Below are positions 15,774-24,742 of a DNA stretch of 64,000 nt, piece after piece; the first letter of the stretch is position 1, and each line of letters begins with the position of its first letter. The position numbers and the translations under genes are program-made. The notes under the pieces are model-generated. The model was not told where the DNA came from, made no database searches, and was given only the letters and a program-made list of their open reading frames with translations. The stretch is from JACRLW01 sp050181465. Lineage in GTDB: Bacteria; Planctomycetota; UBA1135; UBA2386. The stretch is from assembly GCA_050181465.1 (NCBI GenBank), contig JBFXDD010000011.1:1-64000 (forward strand), in the 5' to 3' direction.

Positions 15774-18158
15774 TCATTCTTTCGCGGTGACGATCTCGAT
15801 CGCTTTGCCCTCGAGCACGATCACCACCGCGGTGCTGAACGCGAAGACCGGCTTCAGCTCGGGATGCGCAACCAGCAATGCGAAGTACTCCGGCGAGAAG
15901 GCTTCGAGCTTCTGCTCCTTGCCGCGCATCTCTTCGCGGTAGTCCTGGTCGACCCAGACGCCGCCGACCATCAGGAAGGTGCGGCCGGCCATGCGGCGCG
16001 CGAGCGATGCGACGGTCTGGTCTCGCACTCCACCGCGCCCCGAGGCGTTGCCCGTAGCGGAGACTGAGCCCGGACCTCCGGTTGTGGGACCGCTCGGGCC
16101 CGGCGTCGCCGCGGCGAGTGCCTTGAGTTCGAGGCTCCGCTCGACCGCCTGCTCGCCGGAAGCCGGAGCCTTGGAGAGGCCGCCGAGCGCGTCGCGCGAT
16201 TCTGTGGCTTCCTCGTGAAGACGTTGTTGCAGTCGTCCATCGGCGAGGCTCTCGAGGTCCCAGCTCACCCCCGCGCGCTGCAACTCGCGCGCGCGGTCGT
16301 CGCCCTGCTGACCGAGGAAGAACACGCCGTTGCTGTCCAGCCCGCGGGTCTGCGCGATCTGCATTCCTTCCTCGACGATCAGGTGGGAGGTGTACGGAGT
16401 CGCGATGCCGTATTCCTTACCGAGCAACGTGACCTCGTCGACGAGTTCCTGCTGTGCGCCGTTGAGGCGGATCGCGTCGAGGAGACTCACCACACGCCGT
16501 TGCGCCCACAGTTGCGGGACGAAGTCGTGGGTCATCGAGTCGGCCGGGAAGGTCGCTTCGAAGACGAGTTCCTTGACCTGGCCGTTCACCTTGCCGCGCA
16601 GCCGGATCGCCTTCTGGCCGTCGCCGCGATATCGGGCGAGCACCATGAGACGGCTGCCGCGGAAGAGATCCGGCAGTCGCCGCGGTTCGATCGCGTCGAG
16701 AGCGATGCCGTCGACCAGCAACTCGAGATCGGTCAGCACCGGGTGCGAGAGCTTGTCGAACAAGGCCGAAGTCTTGTGCTCGATGTCCTCGCCTTCCCGA
16801 ACGTAGTCGCGATCGCCGCGAGATCGCTCAGCGAGCGCATCGAGGAGCTTGGTGTTGACATCGTGACCGACGCCGAACGCGAAGATGCGCGCACCTTGGT
16901 CGGCGGCCGCCTTCGTGTGACGGGCGAGCAGGCGTTCCGCGTCCGTCTCGCCGACCGTCGGTAGGCCGTCGGTCAAGAACACGACGATCGGGACGACCGT
17001 GGTGCCGGGTTCGGCGGTTGCCAGCTTCACGCCCTCGATCGCGCGCGTGATGGCGTCATCGATGTTGGTGCCGCCGCGAGCTTCGAGGCTGCCGATCAGT
17101 GCGCGGGCTGCCGCGAGGTTGTCGGTGCTCGCCGCGGATGGGGTCGGAAACAGCGGTCGCGCCTCGGTCGAGAACGGAATGATGTTGAAGCGATCGGTTG
17201 CGCGAAGGGAGCCGACGAAGAACTCCAGCGCCTTGCGTGCCTGGGCGATCTTCTCGCCTTGCATCGAGCCCGACGTGTCGAGCACGAACTGGATCGAGCG
17301 CATGGTGTGCGGATCGTCTTGCCATTCGTGCTTGGGAGTCACCATCATCAGGACGTGGCCGTCCTTACCGGCCTTGCGGTATGGCAGCACCGTCATGCCG
17401 AAGTCGCCGGTGCCGGTGGTGTAGAACACCTCGAGATCTCGAGCGGGCACGTAGCCCGCGCTCGCTTCGAAGCCGAGCACAGCGTGGTGATCGTTGGTCT
17501 TTCGGATGTCGAGTCCGGGCAGCGGCGACCACAGACCGCGCAACGGGGCGCGCGAGTCGAGCTTCATCGTCAGCGCGATGCGTTCCGCGGGCCGGCCGCC
17601 GAGCGCCTGCGCCCGCAGCGGGAAACGGTAGGTCGAGAGACCGGCGGTCGCCGGCAGCACGTGGCGCCAGCGGACCTTGACGTCGATCTGGCCCTGCGGC
17701 GGGATGGGAAACACGCGTGCGCGCAACAAACCCGAATCGACGTACTCGAGCAGCCCAGGGTCGCGACGGCTGCGCACGATCTGTTCATAGATGCTGCGGG
17801 CGCGGCCACTGTCGAGGACTTCGGCCGGCATCGGCTTGCCGCCGACGGTCATTTCGAAGCCGTCGACCGCCGCATCCGCCGGCAGCGGTAGAAGCCAATC
17901 GGCTTCGGCTTGGCTGAGACCGTCGTTGCGAATGGTCTCGACCACTTCCGTGGTCGCCACACCGTCTTGCACGTGAACGGCGATCTTCGTCAGCAGGGAT
18001 CGCACCGCGACTTGCTGCACGTCGATGCGCGTCGGCGGGATGATCGTGATCCCGGGGAAGGGTGCGGGGGGCGTTGCGGGCGGCGATTGCGCCGCGAGTT
18101 GACTGGTGAGGAGCAGGCCGGCGATTACTCCGGCGGACGTCAGATGTCGTGCTTGCAT
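15774..18158 (-). CDS. Secreted VIT-VWA domain protein
   Basis: 794 aa from the ATG at 18158. A signal peptide (residues ~1-23, ending QLAAQ) exports it. A vault/inter-alpha-trypsin-inhibitor (VIT) domain covers ~40-175, with EADWLLPLPADAAVDGFEM and the ARSIYEQIVRSRRDPGLLEY segment. A von Willebrand A domain starts ~285 with a complete MIDAS start DTSGS (294-298), FLTDGLPTVGE and GVGHDVNTKLL. A long C-terminal region without clear domains includes a Gly/Pro/Ser linker. Metal-dependent protein binding at the cell surface is likely; the partner is unknown. The frame stays open upstream through a dispersed repeat into the ETF-QO gene, which I treat as chance. Confidence 0.9.
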   Translation of the reverse strand: MQARHLTSAGVIAGLLLTSQLAAQSPPATPPAPFPGITIIPPTRIDVQQVAVRSLLTKIAVHVQDGVATTEVVETIRNDGLSQAEADWLLPLPADAAVDGFEMTVGGKPMPAEVLDSGRARSIYEQIVRSRRDPGLLEYVDSGLLRARVFPIPPQGQIDVKVRWRHVLPATAGLSTYRFPLRAQALGGRPAERIALTMKLDSRAPLRGLWSPLPGLDIRKTNDHHAVLGFEASAGYVPARDLEVFYTTGTGDFGMTVLPYRKAGKDGHVLMMVTPKHEWQDDPHTMRSIQFVLDTSGSMQGEKIAQARKALEFFVGSLRATDRFNIIPFSTEARPLFPTPSAASTDNLAAARALIGSLEARGGTNIDDAITRAIEGVKLATAEPGTTVVPIVVFLTDGLPTVGETDAERLLARHTKAAADQGARIFAFGVGHDVNTKLLDALAERSRGDRDYVREGEDIEHKTSALFDKLSHPVLTDLELLVDGIALDAIEPRRLPDLFRGSRLMVLARYRGDGQKAIRLRGKVNGQVKELVFEATFPADSMTHDFVPQLWAQRRVVSLLDAIRLNGAQQELVDEVTLLGKEYGIATPYTSHLIVEEGMQIAQTRGLDSNGVFFLGQQGDDRARELQRAGVSWDLESLADGRLQQRLHEEATESRDALGGLSKAPASGEQAVERSLELKALAAATPGPSGPTTGGPGSVSATGNASGRGGVRDQTVASLARRMAGRTFLMVGGVWVDQDYREEMRGKEQKLEAFSPEYFALLVAHPELKPVFAFSTAVVIVLEGKAIEIVTAKE

Positions 18159-18292
18159 GATTCCCGGTCTCGTTGGGTGGTGGCGACGTGGAGCGCGCGG
18201 CCAACGGAACCCGAGAAGCCCGGTTCCCGGTGCACGGTCGGGGCTCGACCGCGGAGGGCCGGAGCGCGCCCTGATCGCGCTGCGATGGGGCC

Positions 18293-18476
18293 CTAACCCG
18301 GTTGACTTGTGAAGGTCGTCGCGAGATCGCCGCAGGTCGATGTCCGGCAAGGAGCTGCGTCGGTCGACGACCGAAGCGTCGCTGTAGCTACGCTGCCAGG
18401 GAGGAGCCGACGCAGCGACGCCGCCGGGCGCGACTTGCGGCGATCGCAGCAGACGTTCACGAATAATCCGGGCTAG
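18293..18476. repeat. 184-bp dispersed palindromic repeat, copy 1
   Basis: One of four copies. Its right end lies 9 bp from the stop of the minus-strand ETF-QO gene, and its left end is 135 bp upstream of the VIT-VWA start. Left arm GAAGGTCGTCGCGAGATCG mirrors right arm CGATCGCAGCAGACGTTC (read on the opposite strand). The exact midpoint is an apical hairpin AGCGTcGCT-gt-AGCtACGCT. Outer ends read outward as CCGGGTTAG and CCGGGCTAG. The remainder of the 326-bp gap 18159-18484 shows no gene. Confidence 0.9.
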
Positions 18477-18484
18477 AACCGCGC

Positions 18485-20143
18485 TCACATCCTGCGATAG
18501 CGCGGACCGCTGCCGCCCTCGCGGGGGCGCCAGCGCGGACCGAGCACGTCGGTCGCCTTGCAGTCGATGCAGTTGGGGGCGTTGACCACCAGCTTGCCGT
18601 CCGCAACCTCGTAGACCTGGGCCGGGCACATCGCCTCGTACATCGCCGCGATTTCCGGCGAGACGTCGGTGCCGATCTCGAGATGCTGGGGGATCGTGTC
18701 GCGCGTCGCGTTGCCCGACTTGAACACCGCGTCGACCTTGCGGAAGGTCGTCTCGCCGTCGGCGACGACCGTCTCGGTCGGAGTGACCTGCTTGCCCTCC
18801 TCGGCGTCTTCCTCGACCGCCATGTGCCCGCCGAACAGCCGGCCACCCGAGATCGTCATCAGGCCTGCCTTGAAGCCGCCGGACCAGAAGCCGGACTTGA
18901 AGGCGAGTCGCATGTTGCGCGTGCGCTTCATGTCGGCAACCACGTAGCTCGAGCGAAGCGCTTCGTCGTAGCCGGCGAGAGCCGCTGCGGAGACGTCGCC
19001 CTTCGCGAGTGCCGCGAAGATGGCGCGCGCGGCGTAGATGCCGCTCTGCATCGCGTAGTGGATGCCCTTCAGCGACGGCACGTCGACCAAGCCCGCTGAG
19101 TCGCCGCAGATCAGGAGGCCGTCCCCGCTGAGGCGGTCGGGCAAGGACCAGTAGCCGCCCTCGGGGATCGTCTTGGCGCCCCACTCGTCGAGCGTCCCGC
19201 CGCGGAGCAGGTCGGCGAGTAGCGGATGGCGCTTGAGCTTCTGCAGCAGGTTGTGCACGTCGAGGGTCGACTGTCGGTAGTCGAGACCGACGACGAGCCC
19301 TAACGACACCAGGTTCTCGCCCATGGGATAGATCCACGAGCCGCCGAACGCGTCCTTGGGCAGCGGCCAGCCCATCGTGTGGATCACGCGATCCAGCGGC
19401 TTCTTGACCTCCCACACTTCCTTCACACCGAGTGCGTAGATCTGCGGGTTCTTCGCGGGGACCTTGCGATCCGCCAGCCAGGCCTGGGTCAGCGGATCGC
19501 GCGTGCCGGCGGTGAGGGCGACGACCTTGGCGGCGATGTCACCGGCGGGTTCGAAGCTGCTGCCGGGCTTGCCGTCGCGGCCCAGGCCGGAAGGCACGGT
19601 GCGCACACCCACGACCTTGTTCTGATCGAGGAGCAGACTGTCGACCGGGAAGCCAGGGAAGATCTGAACCCCCAGCGCTTCGGCCTCCGCACCGAGCCAC
19701 CGCACCATCTCGCAAATGGAGATGACGAAGTTGCCGTGATTCTTCATGGTCGGCGGCGTCGGCAGGCGACGCGCGGAGGTCTCCCCGAGCAGGTACACCG
19801 CTTCCTGGTCCACCTGTTTGCGCAGGAAGGGGAAGTCGCTGTCGGGCCGGCCGGGAAACAGTTCTCGCAGCGCGCGCGGGTTCATGACCGCGCCGGAGAG
19901 ATTGTGCTGACCGAGCTCGCCGGCCTTCTCGAGGACCGCGATCTCGACCTCCATCGACTGTCCCTTCGCTTTGGCGTCGCGGACGAGTCGAGCGAGCTCG
20001 ATCGCCCCGGCGAGGCCGGCGGGGCCGGCGCCGACGAAGACGACGTCCATCGGGATCGCGTCGTCGCCGGGGACTTCGCGAACGAGCAACTGGTCGGCGG
20101 GAAGGGGAGCCTGGGACTTCTTGGGAACGATGCGCTGGGTCAT
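18485..20143 (-). CDS. Electron transfer flavoprotein-ubiquinone oxidoreductase
   Basis: 552 aa. ETF-QO passes electrons from reduced ETF to the quinone pool at the membrane. The FAD-binding motif VVFVGAGPAGLAGAIELA is at ~34-51, with GQHNLSGAVMNPRAL, GDSAGLVDVPSLKGIHYAM and the C-terminal ferredoxin-like domain. The cluster region reads CPAQVYE (Cys506) and NCIDCKATD (Cys525, Cys528). In the usual CxxCxxC the last Cys is Thr here (residue 531, codon ACC), leaving three ligands. Divergent from the CAP-domain gene across a 117-bp region containing GACTATAGTC. No etfAB genes lie in the window. Confidence 0.93.
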   Translation of the reverse strand: MTQRIVPKKSQAPLPADQLLVREVPGDDAIPMDVVFVGAGPAGLAGAIELARLVRDAKAKGQSMEVEIAVLEKAGELGQHNLSGAVMNPRALRELFPGRPDSDFPFLRKQVDQEAVYLLGETSARRLPTPPTMKNHGNFVISICEMVRWLGAEAEALGVQIFPGFPVDSLLLDQNKVVGVRTVPSGLGRDGKPGSSFEPAGDIAAKVVALTAGTRDPLTQAWLADRKVPAKNPQIYALGVKEVWEVKKPLDRVIHTMGWPLPKDAFGGSWIYPMGENLVSLGLVVGLDYRQSTLDVHNLLQKLKRHPLLADLLRGGTLDEWGAKTIPEGGYWSLPDRLSGDGLLICGDSAGLVDVPSLKGIHYAMQSGIYAARAIFAALAKGDVSAAALAGYDEALRSSYVVADMKRTRNMRLAFKSGFWSGGFKAGLMTISGGRLFGGHMAVEEDAEEGKQVTPTETVVADGETTFRKVDAVFKSGNATRDTIPQHLEIGTDVSPEIAAMYEAMCPAQVYEVADGKLVVNAPNCIDCKATDVLGPRWRPREGGSGPRYRRM

Positions 20144-20210
20144 CGCGGATGGGATCGGAGTGATTCGGGCGAGTTGCCGTGCGGCCGGATCGCCCGTGGC
20201 GGGGAGTGGC

Positions 20211-20220
20211 GACTATAGTC
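20211..20220. promoter_or_regulatory. Palindromic -10-like element between divergent genes
   Basis: GACTATAGTC is a perfect 10-bp palindrome, giving TATAGT on the plus strand (41 bp before the TTG of the CAP gene) and the same on the minus strand (about 70 bp before the ETF-QO start). No clear -35 partner was found. Several other genes here have TAnnnT-type sequences at similar positions. Confidence 0.35.
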
Positions 20221-20260
20221 TGCGGGCGGTCGCGCACAGCCGCGCGGTAAACGGAAACCC

Positions 20261-21364
20261 TTGCCGACTCGAGCTTCTTCCCTCCTGGTTCTGGCGCTCC
20301 ACTGCGGACTCGTCGCCGGCCTTCGCGCACAGGACCTGCCAGCCGACCCCAAGGCCTTGCGCAGTGCCGCGGCGGCGGCGGTCGACGAGGCGCTGGGTGG
20401 CGCAGAGGCTGCGTGCGAGCCCTTCCTCGCGCAGACCCGTTCGGCGGCAGCCCTGTTGCTGGAGCTGCGCACCCGAATCGATCCTGGGCTGCGCGCGTTC
20501 GAGCGGGCGTTTCCATCGCACGACAAGGCGTTCCGCAAGGCGGCCGCAGCGACACTCGCCGCACGCCGCGGTCGAAACGGTGACGCGCGGATCGACGAGT
20601 TGCGCAAGAGGTCGTTGGCGGTCTCCTTCGGTGACGAACTCACCAAGGAGAGGATTCACGCCGAACTCGACCCCATCCTCGCGGAGTTGGAGAGCTTGTT
20701 CGTCATCGGCGTCGCCGACGTGCATTCGCACTCACCGGCGGTTGCGGAGGAGTCGACTCGATTGCTCGGGGAGGCGGAGCGACTGACTCGACTGTTCCTG
20801 CTCAACGAAGTTTGCGAAGAGGCCTTGCTCGCGCTCCCCAACGGCAAGGCCTTTCTGGGAGCGCACAAGCTGGCAGGAGATCCGCGGGGTTTCGCGGAAC
20901 GGATCGCCTCGATGGAGACGACGCGCGCGAGCGAAGCGACGCCGATCCTGCCGCGCGACGCGAAGACCCTCTCGCGCAACGCTGCCACCTATGCCGAACT
21001 CGACCCTGAAGAGGTCGCGGGATTGCGGGATCTCGATCGCATCCGGATGCGGCTGGGTCTGCCGGTCTTGGCAGTCGACACCAAACTGTGCGCCGCCGGT
21101 CGTGGGCACAGCGAAGACATGGCCACCTTGGGCTTCTTCGCGCACGAGTCGCCGGTCGAAGGCAAGCGCACTCCGTCCGATCGCGCGGCGCTCGCCGGCA
21201 CGTCGGGTGGGGCGGAGAACATCGCGGTCGGCTCGACGACCGGCGTCGGCGCCATCGGCCAGTGGTGGTACAGTCCCGGCCACCACCGAAACATGCTCGG
21301 TGGGCACGGACGGGTCGGACTGGGGCGTCACGGCCGCCATTGGACGCAGATGTTCGGCGGCTGA
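20261..21364 (+). CDS. Exported CAP/SCP-domain protein
   Basis: 367 aa from a TTG start at 20261, chosen because the signal-peptide-like N-terminus (LLVLALHCGLVAGLRAQ) needs these residues and no ATG precedes it. The first ~235 residues are helical and not recognised. The last ~120 are a CAP (cysteine-rich secretory/pathogenesis-related) domain: LRDLDRIRMRLGLPVL, GRGHSEDMATLGFFAHESP, GGAENIAVG, SPGHHRNML and HGRHWTQMFG. These contain the conserved His/Glu-type cavity residues. Function of bacterial CAP proteins is mostly unknown. A dispersed palindromic repeat begins 36 bp after the stop. Confidence 0.85.
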   Translation: MPTRASSLLVLALHCGLVAGLRAQDLPADPKALRSAAAAAVDEALGGAEAACEPFLAQTRSAAALLLELRTRIDPGLRAFERAFPSHDKAFRKAAAATLAARRGRNGDARIDELRKRSLAVSFGDELTKERIHAELDPILAELESLFVIGVADVHSHSPAVAEESTRLLGEAERLTRLFLLNEVCEEALLALPNGKAFLGAHKLAGDPRGFAERIASMETTRASEATPILPRDAKTLSRNAATYAELDPEEVAGLRDLDRIRMRLGLPVLAVDTKLCAAGRGHSEDMATLGFFAHESPVEGKRTPSDRAALAGTSGGAENIAVGSTTGVGAIGQWWYSPGHHRNMLGGHGRVGLGRHGRHWTQMFGG

Positions 21365-21400
21365 GTCCAGTCGAGGGTTCGGGATCTGGGCGTCAGGTCC

Positions 21401-21583
21401 CAGCCCGTACTTTTCGTGAAGGTCGTCGCGAGATCGGCGCAGGTCGATGCCCAGCAAGGAGCTGCGTCGGTCGACGACCGAAGCGTAGCCGTGGCTACGC
21501 TGCCAGGGAGGAGCCGACGTAGCGACGCGGCTGGGCGCGATTTGCGGCGATCGCAGCAGACGTTCACGGAGAGTCCGGGCTAG
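21401..21583. repeat. 183-bp dispersed palindromic repeat, copy 2
   Basis: It fills most of the 252-bp gap between the CAP gene and the cytochrome c peroxidase gene. The apical stem is perfect here (AGCGTAGCC-gt-GGCTACGCT), centred at 21491-21492, the midpoint of the element. Arms carry GAAGGTCGTCGCGAGATCG and CGATCGCAGCAGACGTTC. The right end is GTCCGGGCTAG. It is in the same orientation on the plus strand as the other three copies. Confidence 0.9.
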
Positions 21584-21616
21584 CCTTGTCGGCTCAGTCC
21601 GACCTCAGCACCAACC

Positions 21617-22606
21617 ATGCGCCGATCTCCAGTCCTCTTCTTTGCCGCGCTGGCTCTTGCGGCCTGCTCGGCCGACGCGACTCCGACCAAGAAACCGGCC
21701 CCCGACCTCGGTCTGCCGGAGATGAATCGGCCCGCCGGCTACAGCGCCGCCAAGGCGGAACTCGGCAAGAAACTGTTCTTCGACACGCGCCTGTCTTCGA
21801 ACGGCTCGATGTCCTGCTCGAGTTGTCACCAGCACGCGTTGGGTTGGACCGACGGCAGGTCGCTGTCACCGAAGGTCGACGGTTCGATCAACACGCGTCA
21901 CTCGCCGTCGCTCTACAACGTCGGTTATCAGCCGCACTTCTACTGGGACGGTCGCGCCGCGACCCTCGAGGGGAACGTCGAAGCGGCGTGGAAGGGCCAC
22001 ATGGGCGGCGATCCCGCGGCGATGGCCCAGAAGCTCGCGGGCATCGACGCTTACGCGAAGGAGTTCCAGGCCGCCTTCGGCGCGGCTCCCAGCGGACCGT
22101 TCATGGTCGATGCCCTCGCGAGTTTCGTCCGTTCGCTGGTGAGCGGCGGTTCGCGATTCGATCAGTTCCAGGCTGGGGACGCGAAGGCGCTGACCGCCGA
22201 CGAACAGGAGGGTTGGAAGCTGTTCCAACAGGCCTGCGTCGCGTGCCATGCGGCGCCCCTGTTCACCGATCACCTGTTTCACAACGTCGGCATCGGGATG
22301 ACCGCGGCGACCGTCGACATCGGGCGCAAGAAGGTGGACGACAAGGCGGCGGTGGGTTCCTTCAAGACCCCGAGTCTGCGCGCGGTCAGCAGGAGTGCGC
22401 CGTACTTCCACGACGGCAGCGTCGCGACTCTGGAAGAGGCCGTGCGCCTGATGGCAAAGGGTGGGATCGAGAACGAGCACCTGGATCCGATCCTCGGCGC
22501 CGTCAAGGCGCGCAACTACACGGATGCCGAAATCGGCAAGCTCGTGGCTTTCCTGCGCAGCCTCGACAGCGTCGAGGACTTCGTCGCACCGACCCTGCCG
22601 AACTGA
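21617..22606 (+). CDS. Diheme cytochrome c peroxidase family lipoprotein
   Basis: 329 aa. A lipoprotein signal (LALAAC, lipid Cys17) anchors it in the periplasm. Two c-type heme motifs, CSSCH (~66) and CVACH (~206), occur in the order expected for the CcpA/MauG family. Other landmarks are LGKKLFFDTRLSSNGSMSC, TRHSPSLYNVGYQPHFYWDGR, GSFKTPSLRAV and SAPYFHDGSVATLEEAV. It likely reduces hydrogen peroxide or oxidises a partner. The octaheme-TPR gene starts 9 bp after the stop, so electron exchange between the two products is a reasonable inference. Confidence 0.93.
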   Translation: MRRSPVLFFAALALAACSADATPTKKPAPDLGLPEMNRPAGYSAAKAELGKKLFFDTRLSSNGSMSCSSCHQHALGWTDGRSLSPKVDGSINTRHSPSLYNVGYQPHFYWDGRAATLEGNVEAAWKGHMGGDPAAMAQKLAGIDAYAKEFQAAFGAAPSGPFMVDALASFVRSLVSGGSRFDQFQAGDAKALTADEQEGWKLFQQACVACHAAPLFTDHLFHNVGIGMTAATVDIGRKKVDDKAAVGSFKTPSLRAVSRSAPYFHDGSVATLEEAVRLMAKGGIENEHLDPILGAVKARNYTDAEIGKLVAFLRSLDSVEDFVAPTLPN

Positions 22607-22615
22607 GGCGCCGGC

Positions 22616-24742
22616 TTGCCGCGACCCCTGCTCGTCGGCGGCGTCCTCGCGCTTGCCGGCATCTTCGCTGTCCTCGCACTGCGCGACACGTCGCGGCCCC
22701 TCGCGGAGAACACCGCCTACGTCGGCTCGTCGGCCTGCAGCGACTGCCATGCCGACGCGGCGGCGGCGCACGCCGGGTCCGACCATGACCTCGCGATGGA
22801 TGTCGCGAGCGATGCCACCGTGCTCGGCCGCTTCGACGGTCGCGAGATCGAGCACCAGGGCGTGCGCACGAAGCTGTGGCGTGACGGCACGCGTTTCATG
22901 GTGACGACGGACGGCAAGGACGGCGCGATCGGCGACTTCGAGGTCACGCACGTCTTCGGGGTTCGTCCGCTCCAGCAGTATCTGGTGAGCTTTCCCGACG
23001 GTCGCAAGCAATGCCTGCGTGTCGCCTGGGATACCGAGGCACAGCGTTGGTTCCACCTGTATCCCAACGAGCGGATCGCTGCCGATGACGAACTGCATTG
23101 GACGGGTGCGAACCAGAACTGGAACTGGATGTGCGCCGACTGCCACTCCACCTGGTTGCGGCGCAACTACGATTCGGTCACGGATCGCTATGGCACGCAG
23201 TGGGCAGGGATCGACGTCGGTTGCGAAGCCTGTCATGGTCCGGGCGCCGCTCACGTCGAATGGGCGGGCAAGTCTTCATGGCGGCGCGCGTTCGAGAGCG
23301 GTCGGGGTCTCGTCGTCGACCTGGGTTCGCAGACCGCGCAGCTCGACACCTGTGGGCGCTGTCATTCGCGGCGTGAGTCTCTGACCGACGGAGTCCACGC
23401 CGGGCAACCGTATCACGACCACTATCGGCTCGAGCTGCTTCGCGACGGCCTCTACGAGGTCGATGGGACGATGCGCGACGAGGTCTACGTGCTCGGCTCC
23501 TTCCTCCAGAGCCGCATGGCGCACGAGGGTGTGCGATGCACGGACTGTCACGACGGGCATTCGCAGCGTTTGCTCGCCGACGGCAACGCATTGTGTGTGC
23601 GGTGTCACGATGCCGGTCGCTACGACTCGGCGAGTCACCATCACCACCAGGTCGGAACAAGTGGCTCGCGTTGCGTCGAGTGTCACATGCCCGAGCGCAC
23701 CTACATGGAGGTCGATCGGCGTCGCGAGCACGCGTTTCGAGTGCCCCGACCGGATCTCTCGGTGAAGCACGGCAACCCCAACGCGTGCAACGACTGTCAT
23801 CGCGACAAGGATGCCGCGTGGGCGGCCTCGGCCGCCGCGGCCTGGCGCGGTGGTGCGAAGCCGCACGAATCACCGGTTACCCAGCAGAGCACCTGGGCCG
23901 CGGCGTTCGCGGCACATCGTGAGCAGTCCCAGCGCGCGCCAAGCCTGCTCACAGCACTCGGCGTCGACTCCACACAGCCGGCCATCGTGCGTGCGACTGC
24001 ACTCGAGTCGCTGGCGGATTGGCCGGCGCCGGACGTCGCCGTCGTGCGCGTGGCGGCTCGCGACTCGGATCCCTTGGTTCGCTCGGCAGCCGCGCGGCTC
24101 GCACGACAACTTCCGCTCGACCAGCGGCGCGATTCGATCGAAGCCCTGCTCGTCGACACGACGCTCCGGGTGCGTCTCGCGGCCGCGGAGGCCTTGGCCG
24201 AGTCCGCTGCCCGAGGAGGGGTGCTGCCGCCCGCGTTGACCAATGCGCTCGCCGAGCGTGACGCGGCCTTCCGCGCGAATGCCGAACGCGTGGAGTCTCG
24301 CATGGGACAGGCCATCCTCGCTCAGGATCGCGGGGACGCGAAGGAGGCGGAACGACTGTATCGATCCGCGATCGCGTGCGATCCTCGCTTCGTACCGCCG
24401 TATCTCAACCTGGCGGTCTTGCTCGATGCGCTGGGACGCGGCGAGGAGAGTGTTCCCTTGCTCGAGACTGCGATTCGCATCGAGCCGTCGTTCGGGCCGG
24501 CACACTACTCGCTTGCGCTGGCGTTGGCGGCGATGCCGGAGCGCGAACGCGAAGCGCTCCGTGCACTCGAGCGAGCTGTGGATCTCATGCCGACGCACGC
24601 GCGCGCTCACTACAACCTCGGCCTCCTGCGCGACCGCGTCGGCGACCGAAATGGTGCCATCCAGATGCTCCAGCGGGCGGTCGAGCTGGCTCCGGAGGAT
24701 GTCTCGATCGCGCGGGCGCTGCAGTCCGTCCGCAATCGCTGA
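22616..24742 (+). CDS. Octaheme cytochrome c with HEAT-like and TPR repeats
   Basis: 708 aa from a TTG 9 bp after the peroxidase stop. An N-terminal hydrophobic segment (LLVGGVLALAGIFAVLAL) exports or anchors it. Eight CxxCH motifs follow in the first ~400 residues (CSDCH, CADCH, CEACH, CGRCH, CTDCH, CVRCH, CVECH, CNDCH). The spacing, with CEACHGPGAAH and CVECHMPERTYMEVDRR, matches the cytochrome c554/NrfA-like multiheme type seen in planctomycetes. HEAT-like helical repeats (~430-550) and at least three TPRs (~560-700, e.g. PPYLNLAVLLDALGRGEESVPLLETA) complete it. Periplasmic electron transfer coupled to a protein-binding scaffold is inferred; the substrate is unknown. Confidence 0.88.
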   Translation: MPRPLLVGGVLALAGIFAVLALRDTSRPLAENTAYVGSSACSDCHADAAAAHAGSDHDLAMDVASDATVLGRFDGREIEHQGVRTKLWRDGTRFMVTTDGKDGAIGDFEVTHVFGVRPLQQYLVSFPDGRKQCLRVAWDTEAQRWFHLYPNERIAADDELHWTGANQNWNWMCADCHSTWLRRNYDSVTDRYGTQWAGIDVGCEACHGPGAAHVEWAGKSSWRRAFESGRGLVVDLGSQTAQLDTCGRCHSRRESLTDGVHAGQPYHDHYRLELLRDGLYEVDGTMRDEVYVLGSFLQSRMAHEGVRCTDCHDGHSQRLLADGNALCVRCHDAGRYDSASHHHHQVGTSGSRCVECHMPERTYMEVDRRREHAFRVPRPDLSVKHGNPNACNDCHRDKDAAWAASAAAAWRGGAKPHESPVTQQSTWAAAFAAHREQSQRAPSLLTALGVDSTQPAIVRATALESLADWPAPDVAVVRVAARDSDPLVRSAAARLARQLPLDQRRDSIEALLVDTTLRVRLAAAEALAESAARGGVLPPALTNALAERDAAFRANAERVESRMGQAILAQDRGDAKEAERLYRSAIACDPRFVPPYLNLAVLLDALGRGEESVPLLETAIRIEPSFGPAHYSLALALAAMPEREREALRALERAVDLMPTHARAHYNLGLLRDRVGDRNGAIQMLQRAVELAPEDVSIARALQSVRNR

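Noticed and set aside
18293..18476. CRISPR or simple tandem repeats
   Set aside because: The four repeat units are dispersed over 43 kb, 183-184 bp long and palindromic, with no spacers or cas genes.
18159..19415. N-terminal extension of the VIT-VWA protein through repeat copy 1 and ETF-QO
   Set aside because: It crosses a repeat and a certain gene, and the ATG at 18158 gives a clean signal peptide.
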